A stretch of 64,000 nt of DNA from [Mycobacterium] crassicus (GTDB lineage Bacteria; Actinomycetota; Actinomycetes; Mycobacteriales; Mycobacteriaceae): assembly GCF_020181615.1 (NCBI RefSeq), contig NZ_CP084029.1, forward strand, positions 248,001 through 312,000, given 5' to 3'. The first letter of the stretch is position 1. Each line of letters opens with the position of its first letter. Of the stretch, positions 25,845-34,074 are shown in pieces. Both the position numbers and the translations under genes were made by a program. The notes under the pieces are model-generated. The model was not told where the DNA came from, did no database searches, and saw nothing but the letters and a program-made list of their open reading frames with translations.

Positions 25845-26488
25845 CCGGACCGAGGGCGTCGATGTGCCGGGCGGCCGGGGTGACGACCATGGCGGCAGCC
25901 GCCCTGGTGTTCGCCGGTGCCGCCTCCGCCCGGCCGATGCCCGGGATCGAGGTGCTCGACGACAGCGGCAGTTGCACAGCGGGTTTCGCCACCCAGGGGG
26001 CAGACGGCGGCTACTACCTGTTGACCAGTGGGCACTGCGACATGCACGACGGATCGCAGTGGACCGATGTCTTCGACACCCCACTGGGGCGGATTGCCGC
26101 CAGCGAGGACAACGGTGCCGACCAAGACGCCGCGATCATCCGGCTCGATCCGGCCGTCGGGGTGCCCAACGGCAGCGTCGGTGGCCGGTACCCGGTTCGG
26201 GATGTGTTGACAGCAGAGCAGATCCGTCCCGGCATGACGTTGTGCAAGATCGGTGCGATGACCGGCGAAACCTGCGGCGAGGTCACCGCCGTCGACGGCA
26301 ACGTGATCGAAACCCGGGTGTTCAGCACGCTGGGGGACAGCGGCAGCCCAGGGTTCGTGATCAACCCGGACGGCACCGCCAGCGCGGTCGGGATCCTGAT
26401 GGGCGGCCCCGAAGACGACGACTCCACCACCACCTTCGTGATGGTCGACCCGCTGCTGCACCGGTGGGGTCTGCGCGTGCTGCGCTGA
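25841..26488 (+). CDS. Secreted S1-family (chymotrypsin-like) serine protease
   Basis: An exported trypsin-fold protein of about 215 residues. A signal peptide ends near residue 30 (AASA before RPMPG). The triad is visible: His65 in LTSGHCD, Asp96 in ADQDAAIIRLD and Ser167 in LGDSGSPGF. Four Cys residues (45, 66, 135, 145) could form two disulphides. TTG at 25841 overlaps the nat stop (TTGA) with AGGTG upstream; the ATG at 25862 with GAGGG upstream is an equally good start and shortens the signal peptide by seven residues. It is cotranscribed with echA1-nat by position, but a functional link with those cytoplasmic enzymes is not obvious. Its natural substrate is unknown. Confidence 0.82.
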   Translation: MTGPRASMCRAAGVTTMAAAALVFAGAASARPMPGIEVLDDSGSCTAGFATQGADGGYYLLTSGHCDMHDGSQWTDVFDTPLGRIAASEDNGADQDAAIIRLDPAVGVPNGSVGGRYPVRDVLTAEQIRPGMTLCKIGAMTGETCGEVTAVDGNVIETRVFSTLGDSGSPGFVINPDGTASAVGILMGGPEDDDSTTTFVMVDPLLHRWGLRVLR

Positions 26489-26539
26489 ACGTGCCCGATT
26501 CCGGTGAAACCGTCGCCGGGTGAGGTGCATGCTGGACCC

Positions 26540-28375
26540 ATGGGCCACTACAGGAGCAATGTCCGGGACCTGGAGTTCAACCTGTTCGAACTGCTGGGCC
26601 TGGAAGAGGTACTCGCCGGCGGCGCTTTCGGCGACCTGGACGCCGACTCAGTGCGTCAGATGCTCGCCGAGGCGGCTCGGCTGGCCGAGGGGCCGCTGGC
26701 CGAGTCCTTCGCCGCCGGGGACCGCAGTCCGGCGGCATTCGATCAGGCGGCGCACACGGTGACGCTGGCGGAACCGTTCAAGGCTTCGCTGCGGGCCTGG
26801 CAGGCCGGCGAATGGTTCCGGATCGGCCTCTGCGAGGAGGTCGGCGGGGTGCCCGCGCCGGCGATGCTCGCCTGGGCGATCAACGAATTCGCGCTCGGCG
26901 CCAACCCGGCGGCCCTGATGTACCTGGTCGGCCCGCTGTTCGCCGACATCTTGCATGGCATCGGCAACGCCCAGCAAAAGCACTGGGCGGAGCTCGCCGT
27001 GGACCGCAACTGGGGCGCCACCATGGTGCTCACCGAACCCGACGCCGGCTCCGATGTCGGCGCCGGGCGGACAAAGGCGATCGAGCAGCCCGACGGCAGC
27101 TGGCATATCGACGGCGTCAAACGGTTCATCACCAACGGCGACACCGACGACCTGTTCGAGAACATCATGCACATGGTGCTGGCCCGTCCCGAGGGGGCCG
27201 GACCGGGCACCAAGGGACTGAGCCTGTTCCTGGTGCCGAAGTACCTGCCCGACCCGAAGACCGGTGAGCCCGGGGAGCGCAACGGCGTCTTCGTCACCAA
27301 TGTCGAGCACAAGATGGGCTTGAACGCCTCGGCCACCTGCGAGCTGACGTTCGGCCAGCACGGAACGCCGGCGAAGGGCTGGCTGGTCGGTGACACCCAC
27401 AACGGCATCGCCCAGATGTTCAAAGTCATCGAGTACGCCCGAATGCTGGTGGGCACCAAGGCGATCGCCACCCTGTCCACCGGCTACCTGAACGCCCTGG
27501 ACTACGCGAAAACCCGGGTGCAGGGGGCCGACCTGACCCAGATGACCGACAAGACCGCACCGCGGGTCACGATCATTCATCACCCCGATGTGCGCCGCGC
27601 GCTGATGATGCAGAAGACGTACGCCGAGGGGCTGCGGGCGCTCTACCTGTACACCGCCGCACACCATGATCCGGCGGTCGCGGCCGTCGTGTCCGGGGCT
27701 GACCCGGAGATGGCCGCCCGAGTCAACGACCTGCTGCTGCCGATCGTCAAGGGTGTCGGTTCGGAGCGCGCATACCAATACCTGACCGATGCATTGCAGA
27801 CGTTCGGCGGATCCGGCTATCTGAAGGACTATCCGATCGAGCAGTACATTCGGGACGCCAAGATCGACAGCCTCTACGAGGGCACCACCGCCATTCAAGC
27901 GCAGGACTTCTTCTTCCGAAAGATCGCCCGCGACCGCGGGGTGGCGTTGGGGTATCTGGTCGCACAGATCGAGGCGTTGCTCGACAGCGATGACGGCCAC
28001 ATCGATCTGGCTGATTCTCGCAAGCTGCTGGCCGCCGCGCTCGACGATGTACGCGCGATGGCCGCCACGATCACCGGGTACCTGCTCGGCTCGCAGCAGG
28101 AGCCCCGCGAGCTCTACCGGGTGGGTCTGCAGTCGGTGCCGTTCCTGCTGTCCGTCGGTGACCTGGTGATCGGATGGCTGTTGCTACGGCAGGCCGAGGT
28201 CGCGTGTAAAGCGCTGGACGGCAATCCAAGTACCGAGGACAGTGCCTTCTACCGCGGCAAGGTGGCCGGGGCGAAGTTCTTCGCCAAGAACGTACTGCCG
28301 CGACTGGCCGACCAGCGGGTGATCGCCGAGGGGGCCGACCTGGCGGTGATGGATCTGAGCGAGGACGCCTTCTAA
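26540..28375 (+). CDS. Long acyl-CoA dehydrogenase, FadE5 paralogue
   Basis: A 611-residue acyl-CoA dehydrogenase of the large type with an extra C-terminal helical domain, very similar along its length to mycobacterial FadE5 (Rv0244c). It has the N-terminal [22 protein letters not shown]/substrate region [36 protein letters not shown] and the catalytic Glu in [13 protein letters not shown]. FadE5 acts on acyl-CoAs of broad chain length. Since the window ends at fabG4, two genes before fadE5 in M. tuberculosis, this is probably an additional copy rather than the orthologue. Its TAA overlaps the stop of the convergent amidohydrolase gene by two bases. CATGCT lies six bases before the ATG. Confidence 0.92.
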   Translation: MGHYRSNVRDLEFNLFELLGLEEVLAGGAFGDLDADSVRQMLAEAARLAEGPLAESFAAGDRSPAAFDQAAHTVTLAEPFKASLRAWQAGEWFRIGLCEEVGGVPAPAMLAWAINEFALGANPAALMYLVGPLFADILHGIGNAQQKHWAELAVDRNWGATMVLTEPDAGSDVGAGRTKAIEQPDGSWHIDGVKRFITNGDTDDLFENIMHMVLARPEGAGPGTKGLSLFLVPKYLPDPKTGEPGERNGVFVTNVEHKMGLNASATCELTFGQHGTPAKGWLVGDTHNGIAQMFKVIEYARMLVGTKAIATLSTGYLNALDYAKTRVQGADLTQMTDKTAPRVTIIHHPDVRRALMMQKTYAEGLRALYLYTAAHHDPAVAAVVSGADPEMAARVNDLLLPIVKGVGSERAYQYLTDALQTFGGSGYLKDYPIEQYIRDAKIDSLYEGTTAIQAQDFFFRKIARDRGVALGYLVAQIEALLDSDDGHIDLADSRKLLAAALDDVRAMAATITGYLLGSQQEPRELYRVGLQSVPFLLSVGDLVIGWLLLRQAEVACKALDGNPSTEDSAFYRGKVAGAKFFAKNVLPRLADQRVIAEGADLAVMDLSEDAF

Positions 28376-29613
28376 GACGCCGGATGTTTGTAGACCACAC
28401 CGCCTTTCATGACGAAATCGACTTGGCCGGTCACCTCGATGTCGGTGAACGGGTCACCTGGCATGGCAACCAGATCGGCGATCTTGCCTTCGGCGATCAC
28501 GCCGAGGTCGTCGAGTCGCAGCAGTTCGGCTGCCACGCTGGTCGCGGCCCGCAAGGCGCGCAGCGGGGTGATGCCGGTGGAGACCATCATCGGAAACTCG
28601 CGCCAGTTCTCGTCATGGGGGAACATGCCCGCGTCGGTGCCGAACGCGATCCGGACGTTGCTGGCCGCCAACCGTTCGGCGGTGTCCAGTAGTGCGCCGC
28701 GATACTTTTCGAATTTGCGACGGGCATAGTCGGGGACCATGGCCCAGAACGGATCGTCGTCGGCCAGTCGGGTGCCGAACAGGATCGCGTACTGGGTCGG
28801 CACCAGAAACACTCCGGCGTCCTCCAGCATGCGTAAGGCAGCTGCCGAGGCGAGGTTCCCATGCTCGATGCTGCGCACTCCGGCGCGCACCGCCCGCCGG
28901 ATGCCGTCGTCGCCGTAGCTGTGCGGGGTGACCGGGATGCCCAGGTCGGTGGCAGTGGCGACCAGCGTATCCATCTCGTCTTGGCTGTAGGTGGCGTGAC
29001 CCGGATCATCCGACGGCGACGAAAAACCGCCGGTCGCAGCGAATTTGATCCAGTCGGCGCCGGCCCGAATCTCCTGGCGCACCCTGGTGCGGATCTCGTC
29101 GCCGCCGTCGGCCGCCGCGAGTTCCAGCGGCCGTGACGTGCCTTGATATTCGCCGGCCATCAGGCCGCTGAGATCGCCGTGGCCCCCGCGCGCGGAGATC
29201 AGGTGCGGCGCCACCAGCAGCCGTGGCCCCTCGACGATGCCGGATGCCACCGCGTCGCGCAGGTCGACGGTCGGGTAGTCCAGGTCCGCACACCCGAGGT
29301 CGCGCACCGTGGTGAAACCGTTGCGCAGCAACGCCTGCAGCACCGGCAGTGCTTTCAGCGCCTTGGCGGTGCTCGAGTCGGCGGCCAGGGCCGGCCGGAC
29401 CGGTGGTATCACCATGACGTGGGTGTGGCAGTCGATGAATCCGGGTGTCAGGGTGTGCCCGGTCAGATCCAGCACCTGGGCATCCGCCGGCGGATCGACC
29501 GCATCGGCTACCCGCTGTATCCGCCCGTGGGCCACCACTATCTGGCGCGGTTTCGCCGTGTCCGAGACCCCGTCCCACACGTCGGCGCCGGTGATCAAGG
29601 TCGTCGGGCTCAT
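28372..29613 (-). CDS. Amidohydrolase-superfamily hydrolase (imidazolonepropionase-like)
   Basis: Metal-dependent hydrolase of 413 residues. The HxH metal motif is in [10 protein letters not shown], further ligand candidates are in [11 protein letters not shown] (possible carbamylated Lys), TPHSYGDDG and SIEHGNL (His residues), and the catalytic Asp is in [12 protein letters not shown]. The fold ends in a small beta-sandwich ([19 protein letters not shown]). This group includes imidazolonepropionase-like enzymes and prolidases; the substrate here cannot be told. ATG at 29613 has AGGAGGC nine bases upstream; the 24 open codons further 5' cross into a degenerate repeat and were not used. It ends by overlapping the stop of the FadE5-like gene. 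Confidence 0.86.
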   Translation of the reverse strand: MSPTTLITGADVWDGVSDTAKPRQIVVAHGRIQRVADAVDPPADAQVLDLTGHTLTPGFIDCHTHVMVIPPVRPALAADSSTAKALKALPVLQALLRNGFTTVRDLGCADLDYPTVDLRDAVASGIVEGPRLLVAPHLISARGGHGDLSGLMAGEYQGTSRPLELAAADGGDEIRTRVRQEIRAGADWIKFAATGGFSSPSDDPGHATYSQDEMDTLVATATDLGIPVTPHSYGDDGIRRAVRAGVRSIEHGNLASAAALRMLEDAGVFLVPTQYAILFGTRLADDDPFWAMVPDYARRKFEKYRGALLDTAERLAASNVRIAFGTDAGMFPHDENWREFPMMVSTGITPLRALRAATSVAAELLRLDDLGVIAEGKIADLVAMPGDPFTDIEVTGQVDFVMKGGVVYKHPAS

Positions 29614-29656
29614 CGTGGTCGCCTCCTCGGGTCCCGCTAACCCGTCTCGCTGGCCC

Positions 29657-29821
29657 GTTACGCCCGAGGCGGTGGACACCCACACCAGAAAGTATCGACT
29701 GCCCGACCACGGTTACGCGACACTCCGGTGGGCCGCACCAGCTGGGCCACCACTTTTGGCGCGGCGTCGACGAGAACCGGACTTCAGGACATCCACCCGC
29801 TTTCGGGACAAGCACGCTTTC
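29657..29821 (+). pseudogene. Decayed partial copy of the 5' part of the gene at 30284
   Basis: About 165 bases resemble the start of the intact gene at 30296-30457. The first ~75 bases are nearly identical and translate to the same peptide EAVDTHTRKYRLPDHGYA. After CCGGTGGGC a one-base insertion shifts the frame, and the similarity continues more weakly (GAACCGGAC, GCTTTC) until it stops abruptly before the PGRS remnant. It has no function as a gene. With the intact copy it forms a long direct repeat around the PGRS fragment, offset by 639 bases. Confidence 0.75.
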
Positions 29822-29830
29822 TTAATCTAA

Positions 29831-30271
29831 TGTGAGCGATTCCTGAATTTCTGTGGCGGCGTCGGCGGCGCCGGTGGCAGCACCTCGGGCGACGGCGGTG
29901 CGGGCGGCGCCGGAGGCGGAACCACCACCAGCGGGAGCTCGTCGGACTACTTCGTCGGCAACGGCGGGGCCGGGGGCGCCGGCGGAACCGGTGCCAACGG
30001 TGGCCACGGCGGCGGAGGTGGCGGTGGTGGCGGCGGTGCCGGCGACCACGGTGCGACGGTGAACCCCACCAATCTGTTCGGCCAGGGCGGCACCGGCGGT
30101 GCGGATGGTGCCGGCGGCGTAGTCGGCCCGAACGGCAACGGCACAGGTGGTACGGGTGGTACCGGTGGCACCGGCACCAACGGTGCCACCGGTGGCGACG
30201 GCGCGGCCGGTACTGCGGGCCAGGCCGACGGCACCCCCGGTTCGCCGGGTCTGCCAGGGCCCAACAACTAG
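29831..30271 (+). pseudogene. Headless C-terminal fragment of a PGRS-repeat gene
   Basis: A 146-codon open frame with no ATG or GTG near its 5' end (it follows a TAA at 29828) encodes Gly-Gly-X repeats with a Poly-Gly stretch, an island TVNPTNLFGQ, and a finish GSPGLPGPNN before TAG. The composition and ending style match the secreted PGRS protein at 11147-13465, but the signal peptide and N-terminal domain are missing. It is therefore a truncated remnant, not a complete gene. It lies between two copies of an unrelated gene's 5' end. Confidence 0.8.
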
Positions 30272-30283
30272 GTACGCCGGACG

Positions 30284-30817
30284 GTGTCCACGGCCATTAC
30301 GCTCGAGGCCGTGGACACCCACACCCGCAAGTACCGGCTGCCCGATCACGGTTACGCGATAGTCCGGTGGGCGCACGAGCTGGCCAAGGGTCGCGGCGCG
30401 GTGGTGGTGGAACCGGACATCGAGATACTCCGTCGTCCCGACGGCGCACTGGCTTTCGTCGACGCCGCACCGTTCAAGACCGTGCCGGACGGGCCGGCGT
30501 CGGTGCTGCGCGAACTGCTCGACCTGGAGGCGCGGGAGATCCGGGCGTGGAGCAAGGCCGGGTTCGCCCGCTTCCACAAGCGGGCCGCCGCCCGGCAGGC
30601 CGACCGGATCTGCCGGGCGCAGGGCAGTGAAGCCGCCGTCGACTGGGTGCTGGCCAACGCCACCACCGACGACCCCGATCTCGACCTAGACCTCGGCGAG
30701 CTGCGGGACCGGCTCGGCGCGCGGCTGTACAACGCCGGCGGTTTCGACGAGGACTTCTACCGTGCCGAAGTCGGGCGCTGCATCGAGCACCGCCGCCGGC
30801 AACGGCTCAACGGCTGA
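30284..30817 (+). CDS. Hypothetical protein, 177 aa
   Basis: I do not recognise this protein. It is soluble and highly charged, with THTRKYRLPDHGYAIVRWA near the N terminus, a helical Arg/Ala-rich middle (ARFHKRAAARQADRICR) and an acidic DDPDLDLDLGELRDRLG segment. The GTG at 30284 was taken as start; the GTG at 30311 is also possible, and no ribosome-binding sequence decides. Its first ~160 bases are duplicated, decayed, at 29657-29821 upstream of a PGRS remnant. The 3' end overlaps the convergent membrane-protein gene by 11 bases. I see no counterpart at this place in the M. tuberculosis order. Confidence 0.65.
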   Translation: MSTAITLEAVDTHTRKYRLPDHGYAIVRWAHELAKGRGAVVVEPDIEILRRPDGALAFVDAAPFKTVPDGPASVLRELLDLEAREIRAWSKAGFARFHKRAAARQADRICRAQGSEAAVDWVLANATTDDPDLDLDLGELRDRLGARLYNAGGFDEDFYRAEVGRCIEHRRRQRLNG

Positions 30818-31577
30818 GCTGCCGAACCTTGTAGGTCGACGGCCACGACACCCTGGTGTCGTCGCCCAACAGGGGTGTTCCCTTGGCGCCGACGGTGACG
30901 TTGTAGGCCTCCTCGCCGGGGCCGACTTCACGGTTGGCGTGTTCGGCGGCCAGGTAGTACAGCTGATCGATCTCCAGATCGACGAAGGCGACGAAGCTGG
31001 TCTTGCGCACCGCGTCGCCGAAGCCGGCGGTCATGCGATCCGACTGGATGTGGGCGCAGATCGCCGCCGCGGCCAGGACCGCGAACGGGATGATCCAGTA
31101 GCAGAGGTAGATCAGCGGAGAGTCGTTGCGGTGCAGCGCGGCATCGGTCAGCGCGATCGGCGGGACCGCCGCCGACACGGCCATCGCGGCGAGCGACCCC
31201 AGCCAGATCCGCGTCACCCGATTCACGATCGGACCCAGCAGGTCGGACTGCGCCACCGCCGCCGGCACGTCGGCCTTCACCACCGCTTCCACTACGGATC
31301 TGCCCAGCGCCATGCTGATGAGCAGCGTTGCGAACAGTCCGGTGAAACTCAACACCGGCACCCAGTGCTGCGCCCAGGTGAATGCCGGCGGCAGCACCGC
31401 CAGCACCGTGTATGTCGCGACCGCCCCGATCGCCAGGAGCCGTGCCGACGGCTCGCGGCTGCTCACCAGGACGGCGGCCGCAACAGCCAGCGCCACCACC
31501 GCGGCGGTCAGCAGCGGCACATTCCCCAGCAGCACCCAGTACACAGCCCACGGTGCAAACCCCACCAGCACGCCCAC
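30807..31577 (-). CDS. Multi-pass membrane protein of unknown function
   Basis: A 256-residue protein with about six hydrophobic helices: near 5-20, 22-40, 48-65, 73-90, 125-145 and 158-175. A polar C-terminal tail of about 80 residues follows (AHIQSDRMTAGFGDAVRK onward), containing DLEIDQLYYLAAEHANREVG. I cannot assign a family. The GTG at 31577 is supported by a -10 box seven bases upstream and absence of any Shine-Dalgarno sequence. It sits upstream of, and convergent with, the 177-aa gene, and 63 bases from the aldehyde dehydrogenase gene on the same strand. Confidence 0.75.
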   Translation of the reverse strand: MGVLVGFAPWAVYWVLLGNVPLLTAAVVALAVAAAVLVSSREPSARLLAIGAVATYTVLAVLPPAFTWAQHWVPVLSFTGLFATLLISMALGRSVVEAVVKADVPAAVAQSDLLGPIVNRVTRIWLGSLAAMAVSAAVPPIALTDAALHRNDSPLIYLCYWIIPFAVLAAAAICAHIQSDRMTAGFGDAVRKTSFVAFVDLEIDQLYYLAAEHANREVGPGEEAYNVTVGAKGTPLLGDDTRVSWPSTYKVRQLSR

Positions 31578-31584
31578 GGACGGG

Positions 31585-31590
31585 AGTATA
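31585..31590 (-). promoter_or_regulatory. -10 element of the 256-aa membrane-protein gene, leaderless
   Basis: On the minus strand TATACT (5 of 6 to TATAAT) stands seven bases before the GTG at 31577. It is one of the best -10 matches in the window and implies a message beginning at the start codon. Confidence 0.6.
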
Positions 31591-31639
31591 GGGGCTTACC
31601 GTTGCGGCAACGGCAAGATCGTCACACGGTGGCAGACGT

Positions 31640-33112
31640 TCAGCTGTCCAGCGTGTAACCCATCGGCATCAGCACGCTCTTCTGCTGGGTGAAGTGCTCG
31701 ACGCCCTCTTTGCCGTTCTCCCGGCCGATGCCGGAGTTCTTGTACCCGCCGAACGGGCAGCACGGGTCGAACGCGTACCAGTTGATTCCGTAGGTCCCGG
31801 TGCGGATCTTGCTCGCGATCTCGATCCCGCGCGGCACGTCGGCGGTCCACACACTGCCGGCCAGCCCGTACACCGAGTCGTTGGCGATCGCGACCGCGTC
31901 GTCCTCGGTGTCGTAGCCGATGATCGACAGCACCGGCCCGAAGATCTCCTCCTGGGCGATGGTCATGGAGTTGTCCACGTCGGCGAAGACGGTGGGCTGC
32001 ACGAAGAAACCGCTGTCCAGTCCCTCGGGGCGGCCACCGCCGCACACCAGCCGGGCGCCTTCCTCGATGCCCTTGGCGATGTAGCCCTCAACCCGCTCAC
32101 GCTGCTTCGCGCTGATCAGCGAACCGACCTGGGCGCCCGGGTCATCCGGCAGACCCACCGGCAGGGCTTCGACGAAGGTCTTGACCGCGTCGACGACCTC
32201 GTCGTAGCGGGAGCGCGGCGCCAGGATGCGGGTCTGGGCCACGCAGGCCTGCCCGGTGTTCATGATCCCGGAGAACACCAGCATCGGGACCGCCGACGCC
32301 AGGTCGACGTCCTCGAGCACGATGGCCGCCGACTTGCCGCCGAGTTCCAGCGTGCACGGCTTGAGCAGGTCCGCGGCCCGCTTGCCGATCTCCTTGCCGA
32401 CGGCCGAACTGCCGGTGAAGGAGAAGATGTCCACCCCCGGGTTGGAGGTCAGGGCCTGGCCGGTGTCCACCCCGCCCGGCACCACCGACAGCACGCCTTC
32501 GGGCAGGCCCGCGTCGGCGAACGCCTCGGCCAGCGCGTTGGCGCTCAACGGTGTCTCGGCGGCCGGCTTGAGCACCACCGAGCAGCCGGCCAGCAACGCC
32601 GGGCCCAGCTTGTTGACCGCCAGGAACAGGGGCACGTTCCATGCCACGATCGCGCCGACCACGCCGAGGGGCTCGCGGCGCACGATCGTCTGCCCGTAGG
32701 CGCCGGTGCGGATCTCTTCCCAGCTGACCTCGTTGACGGCGGGGCCGGCGAAGAAGCTCAGCGCCCCGATCGAGCTCATCCAGTGCATGGTCTCGACGCC
32801 CATCGGCGGCTGCCCGGTCTCGGCGGCCAGCAGTCCGGTGAACAGCTCCTTGCGCTCCTCCATCAGCTTGACCGCGGCGGCGATCACCGCTGCCCGCTCG
32901 GCCGGCGGGGTCGACGGCCACGGCCCGGAGTCGAACGCGGTGCGGGCGGCGGCGACTGCGTTGTCGACGTCGGCCTTGGTCGCCAGCGGCACCTTCCCGA
33001 CGTACTCGCCGGTGGCCGGATTGTGAACCTCGATCACCTGATCGGTGGCCGGGGCGGTCCACTTGCCGCCGATGAAAAGCTTGTCGTATTCGGTCGCGGT
33101 GCTCACGGTCAT
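31640..33112 (-). CDS. Aldehyde dehydrogenase (Rv0223c homologue)
   Basis: NAD(P)-dependent aldehyde dehydrogenase of 490 residues, oxidising an aldehyde to the acid. The catalytic Cys is in NTGQACVAQTR near residue 292, the general base Glu in LELGGKSAA near 258, and the cofactor loop FTGSSAVGK near 235. The ATG at 33112 was preferred over the GTG at 33121 because the latter lies inside the likely -10 box TAGGGT (33120-33125). A KstR-consensus site lies 32 bases upstream. Rv0223c belongs to the KstR regulon in M. tuberculosis, so control appears conserved. The aldehyde it oxidises in sterol metabolism is not established. Confidence 0.93.
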   Translation of the reverse strand: MTVSTATEYDKLFIGGKWTAPATDQVIEVHNPATGEYVGKVPLATKADVDNAVAAARTAFDSGPWPSTPPAERAAVIAAAVKLMEERKELFTGLLAAETGQPPMGVETMHWMSSIGALSFFAGPAVNEVSWEEIRTGAYGQTIVRREPLGVVGAIVAWNVPLFLAVNKLGPALLAGCSVVLKPAAETPLSANALAEAFADAGLPEGVLSVVPGGVDTGQALTSNPGVDIFSFTGSSAVGKEIGKRAADLLKPCTLELGGKSAAIVLEDVDLASAVPMLVFSGIMNTGQACVAQTRILAPRSRYDEVVDAVKTFVEALPVGLPDDPGAQVGSLISAKQRERVEGYIAKGIEEGARLVCGGGRPEGLDSGFFVQPTVFADVDNSMTIAQEEIFGPVLSIIGYDTEDDAVAIANDSVYGLAGSVWTADVPRGIEIASKIRTGTYGINWYAFDPCCPFGGYKNSGIGRENGKEGVEHFTQQKSVLMPMGYTLDS

Positions 33113-33119
33113 GGCGCAC

Positions 33120-33125
33120 ACCCTA
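33120..33125 (-). promoter_or_regulatory. -10 element of the aldehyde dehydrogenase gene, leaderless
   Basis: TAGGGT on the minus strand stands seven bases before the ATG at 33112. It overlaps the alternative GTG start at 33121, which argues against that start. Confidence 0.55.
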
Positions 33126-33143
33126 CCTAGCGGACGGGCAGAT

Positions 33144-33157
33144 TAGAACACGTTGCA
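33144..33157. promoter_or_regulatory. KstR box upstream of the aldehyde dehydrogenase gene
   Basis: TAGAACACGTTGCA fits TNNAACNNGTTNNA at all fixed positions. It lies about 32-45 bases before the predicted transcription start, covering the -35 region, a position suited to repression. It is 13 bases from the stop of the methyltransferase gene behind it. Confidence 0.82.
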
Positions 33158-33169
33158 GTCAATCCGTCG

Positions 33170-33940
33170 CTACGGCTGCAGGACCAGCACCAGATTGCTC
33201 ACACCGAACTCCCGAATACCCGGCACGGCCGTCATCCACCACGCCCATCGTGGGTGATAGCGGGGGAAAGCCGCCACCAGCGCGCCGGTGTGGCGGGCCC
33301 AGTCCAGCCCGTCGGCCGCCGACACCGCGAACAGCGACGATCCGTAGTTGTTCTTCGGTGGATGGCCGTGTTTGCGGGTGTAGCGCGCGGCGGCGCGCGC
33401 CCCGCCCAGATAGTGGGTCAGGCCCATCTCGTGCCCGCCGAACGGACCCAGCCACACCGTGTAGGACAGCACCGCCAGCCCGCCCGGCCGGGTCACCCGC
33501 AGCATCTCGTTGCCCAGTTGCCAGGGCCGTGACACGTGTTCGGCGACGTTGGAGGACAGGCAGATGTCCACGCTGGCGTCGGCGAACGGCAGCGCGGTCC
33601 CCGACGCCCGCACGAAGGTGCCCGTCAGGGGCCCTGCGGCGGTGCCCGCCGGCCCCGCGTGCATCTCGGTCGGATCGGGTTCGACGCCCACATAACGCAG
33701 GCCGGCGCCGGCGAAGGCGTCGGCGAAGTAGCCCGGCCCGCCGCCCACGTCGAGCAGGGTTTTTCCGGCCGGGTCGGTGCCGTGCATCGCCCGCCACAGG
33801 TCGGTGACCATGGCGGCGGTGTCGTCGGCCAGCGCGCCGTAGAACCGGGCGGGATCGGTCTGTTCGTAGCGGAACTGGCTCAGCAGGCGCACCGAGCGGG
33901 CCAGCGTCGCCCGTCTGGCGAATAGGTCGGTGGCGGCCAC
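33170..33940 (-). CDS. SAM-dependent methyltransferase (Rv0224c homologue)
   Basis: Class I methyltransferase of 256 residues with the SAM-binding motif LLDVGGGPGYFADAF near 78-92, an acidic ribose-binding VGVEPDP, and the post-motif ICLSSNVAEHVSRPW. The middle and C-terminal parts (WLGPFGGHEMGLTHYLGG, RKHGHPPKNNYGSSLFAVS) are conserved in Rv0224c, a gene described as essential in M. tuberculosis, but the methyl acceptor is not known. GTG at 33940 gives the length of Rv0224c (254 aa); the open codons further 5' run through the divergent promoter region and were rejected. It is divergent from the glycosyltransferase gene across two inverted repeats. Confidence 0.88.
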   Translation of the reverse strand: MAATDLFARRATLARSVRLLSQFRYEQTDPARFYGALADDTAAMVTDLWRAMHGTDPAGKTLLDVGGGPGYFADAFAGAGLRYVGVEPDPTEMHAGPAGTAAGPLTGTFVRASGTALPFADASVDICLSSNVAEHVSRPWQLGNEMLRVTRPGGLAVLSYTVWLGPFGGHEMGLTHYLGGARAAARYTRKHGHPPKNNYGSSLFAVSAADGLDWARHTGALVAAFPRYHPRWAWWMTAVPGIREFGVSNLVLVLQP

Positions 33941-33982
33941 CGGGCCCAGCGTAGGCCCGTTGACCCCGCCACCTCCTCCGGC

Positions 33983-34036
33983 GAGCGTGAAGTCAGGTTC
34001 ACGCTCGACCACCGAGTGTGAACCTGGGTTCACACT
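33983..34036. promoter_or_regulatory. Tandem inverted repeats between the methyltransferase and glycosyltransferase genes
   Basis: The first repeat, 33983-34006, pairs GAGCGTGAA with TTCACGCTC around six bases. The second, 34015-34036, pairs AGTGTGAACC with GGTTCACACT around two bases. Both contain GTGAA-6-TTCAC, and their centres are 31 bases apart, about three helical turns. This looks like a double operator for a dimeric regulator acting on one or both divergent genes. The half-site spacing (8 between GTGA and TCAC) does not fit CRP. Confidence 0.65.
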
Positions 34037-34074
34037 GGTGGCGGTGGCGAGCCGGCGGACTACCCTGTAGTCCT

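Noticed and set aside
34015..34036. Possible CRP/cAMP site (TGTGA...TCACA) before the glycosyltransferase gene
   Set aside because: Spacing between the half-sites is 8 bases, not the 6 of CRP sites, and the neighbouring repeat has the same 8-base spacing, pointing to another protein.
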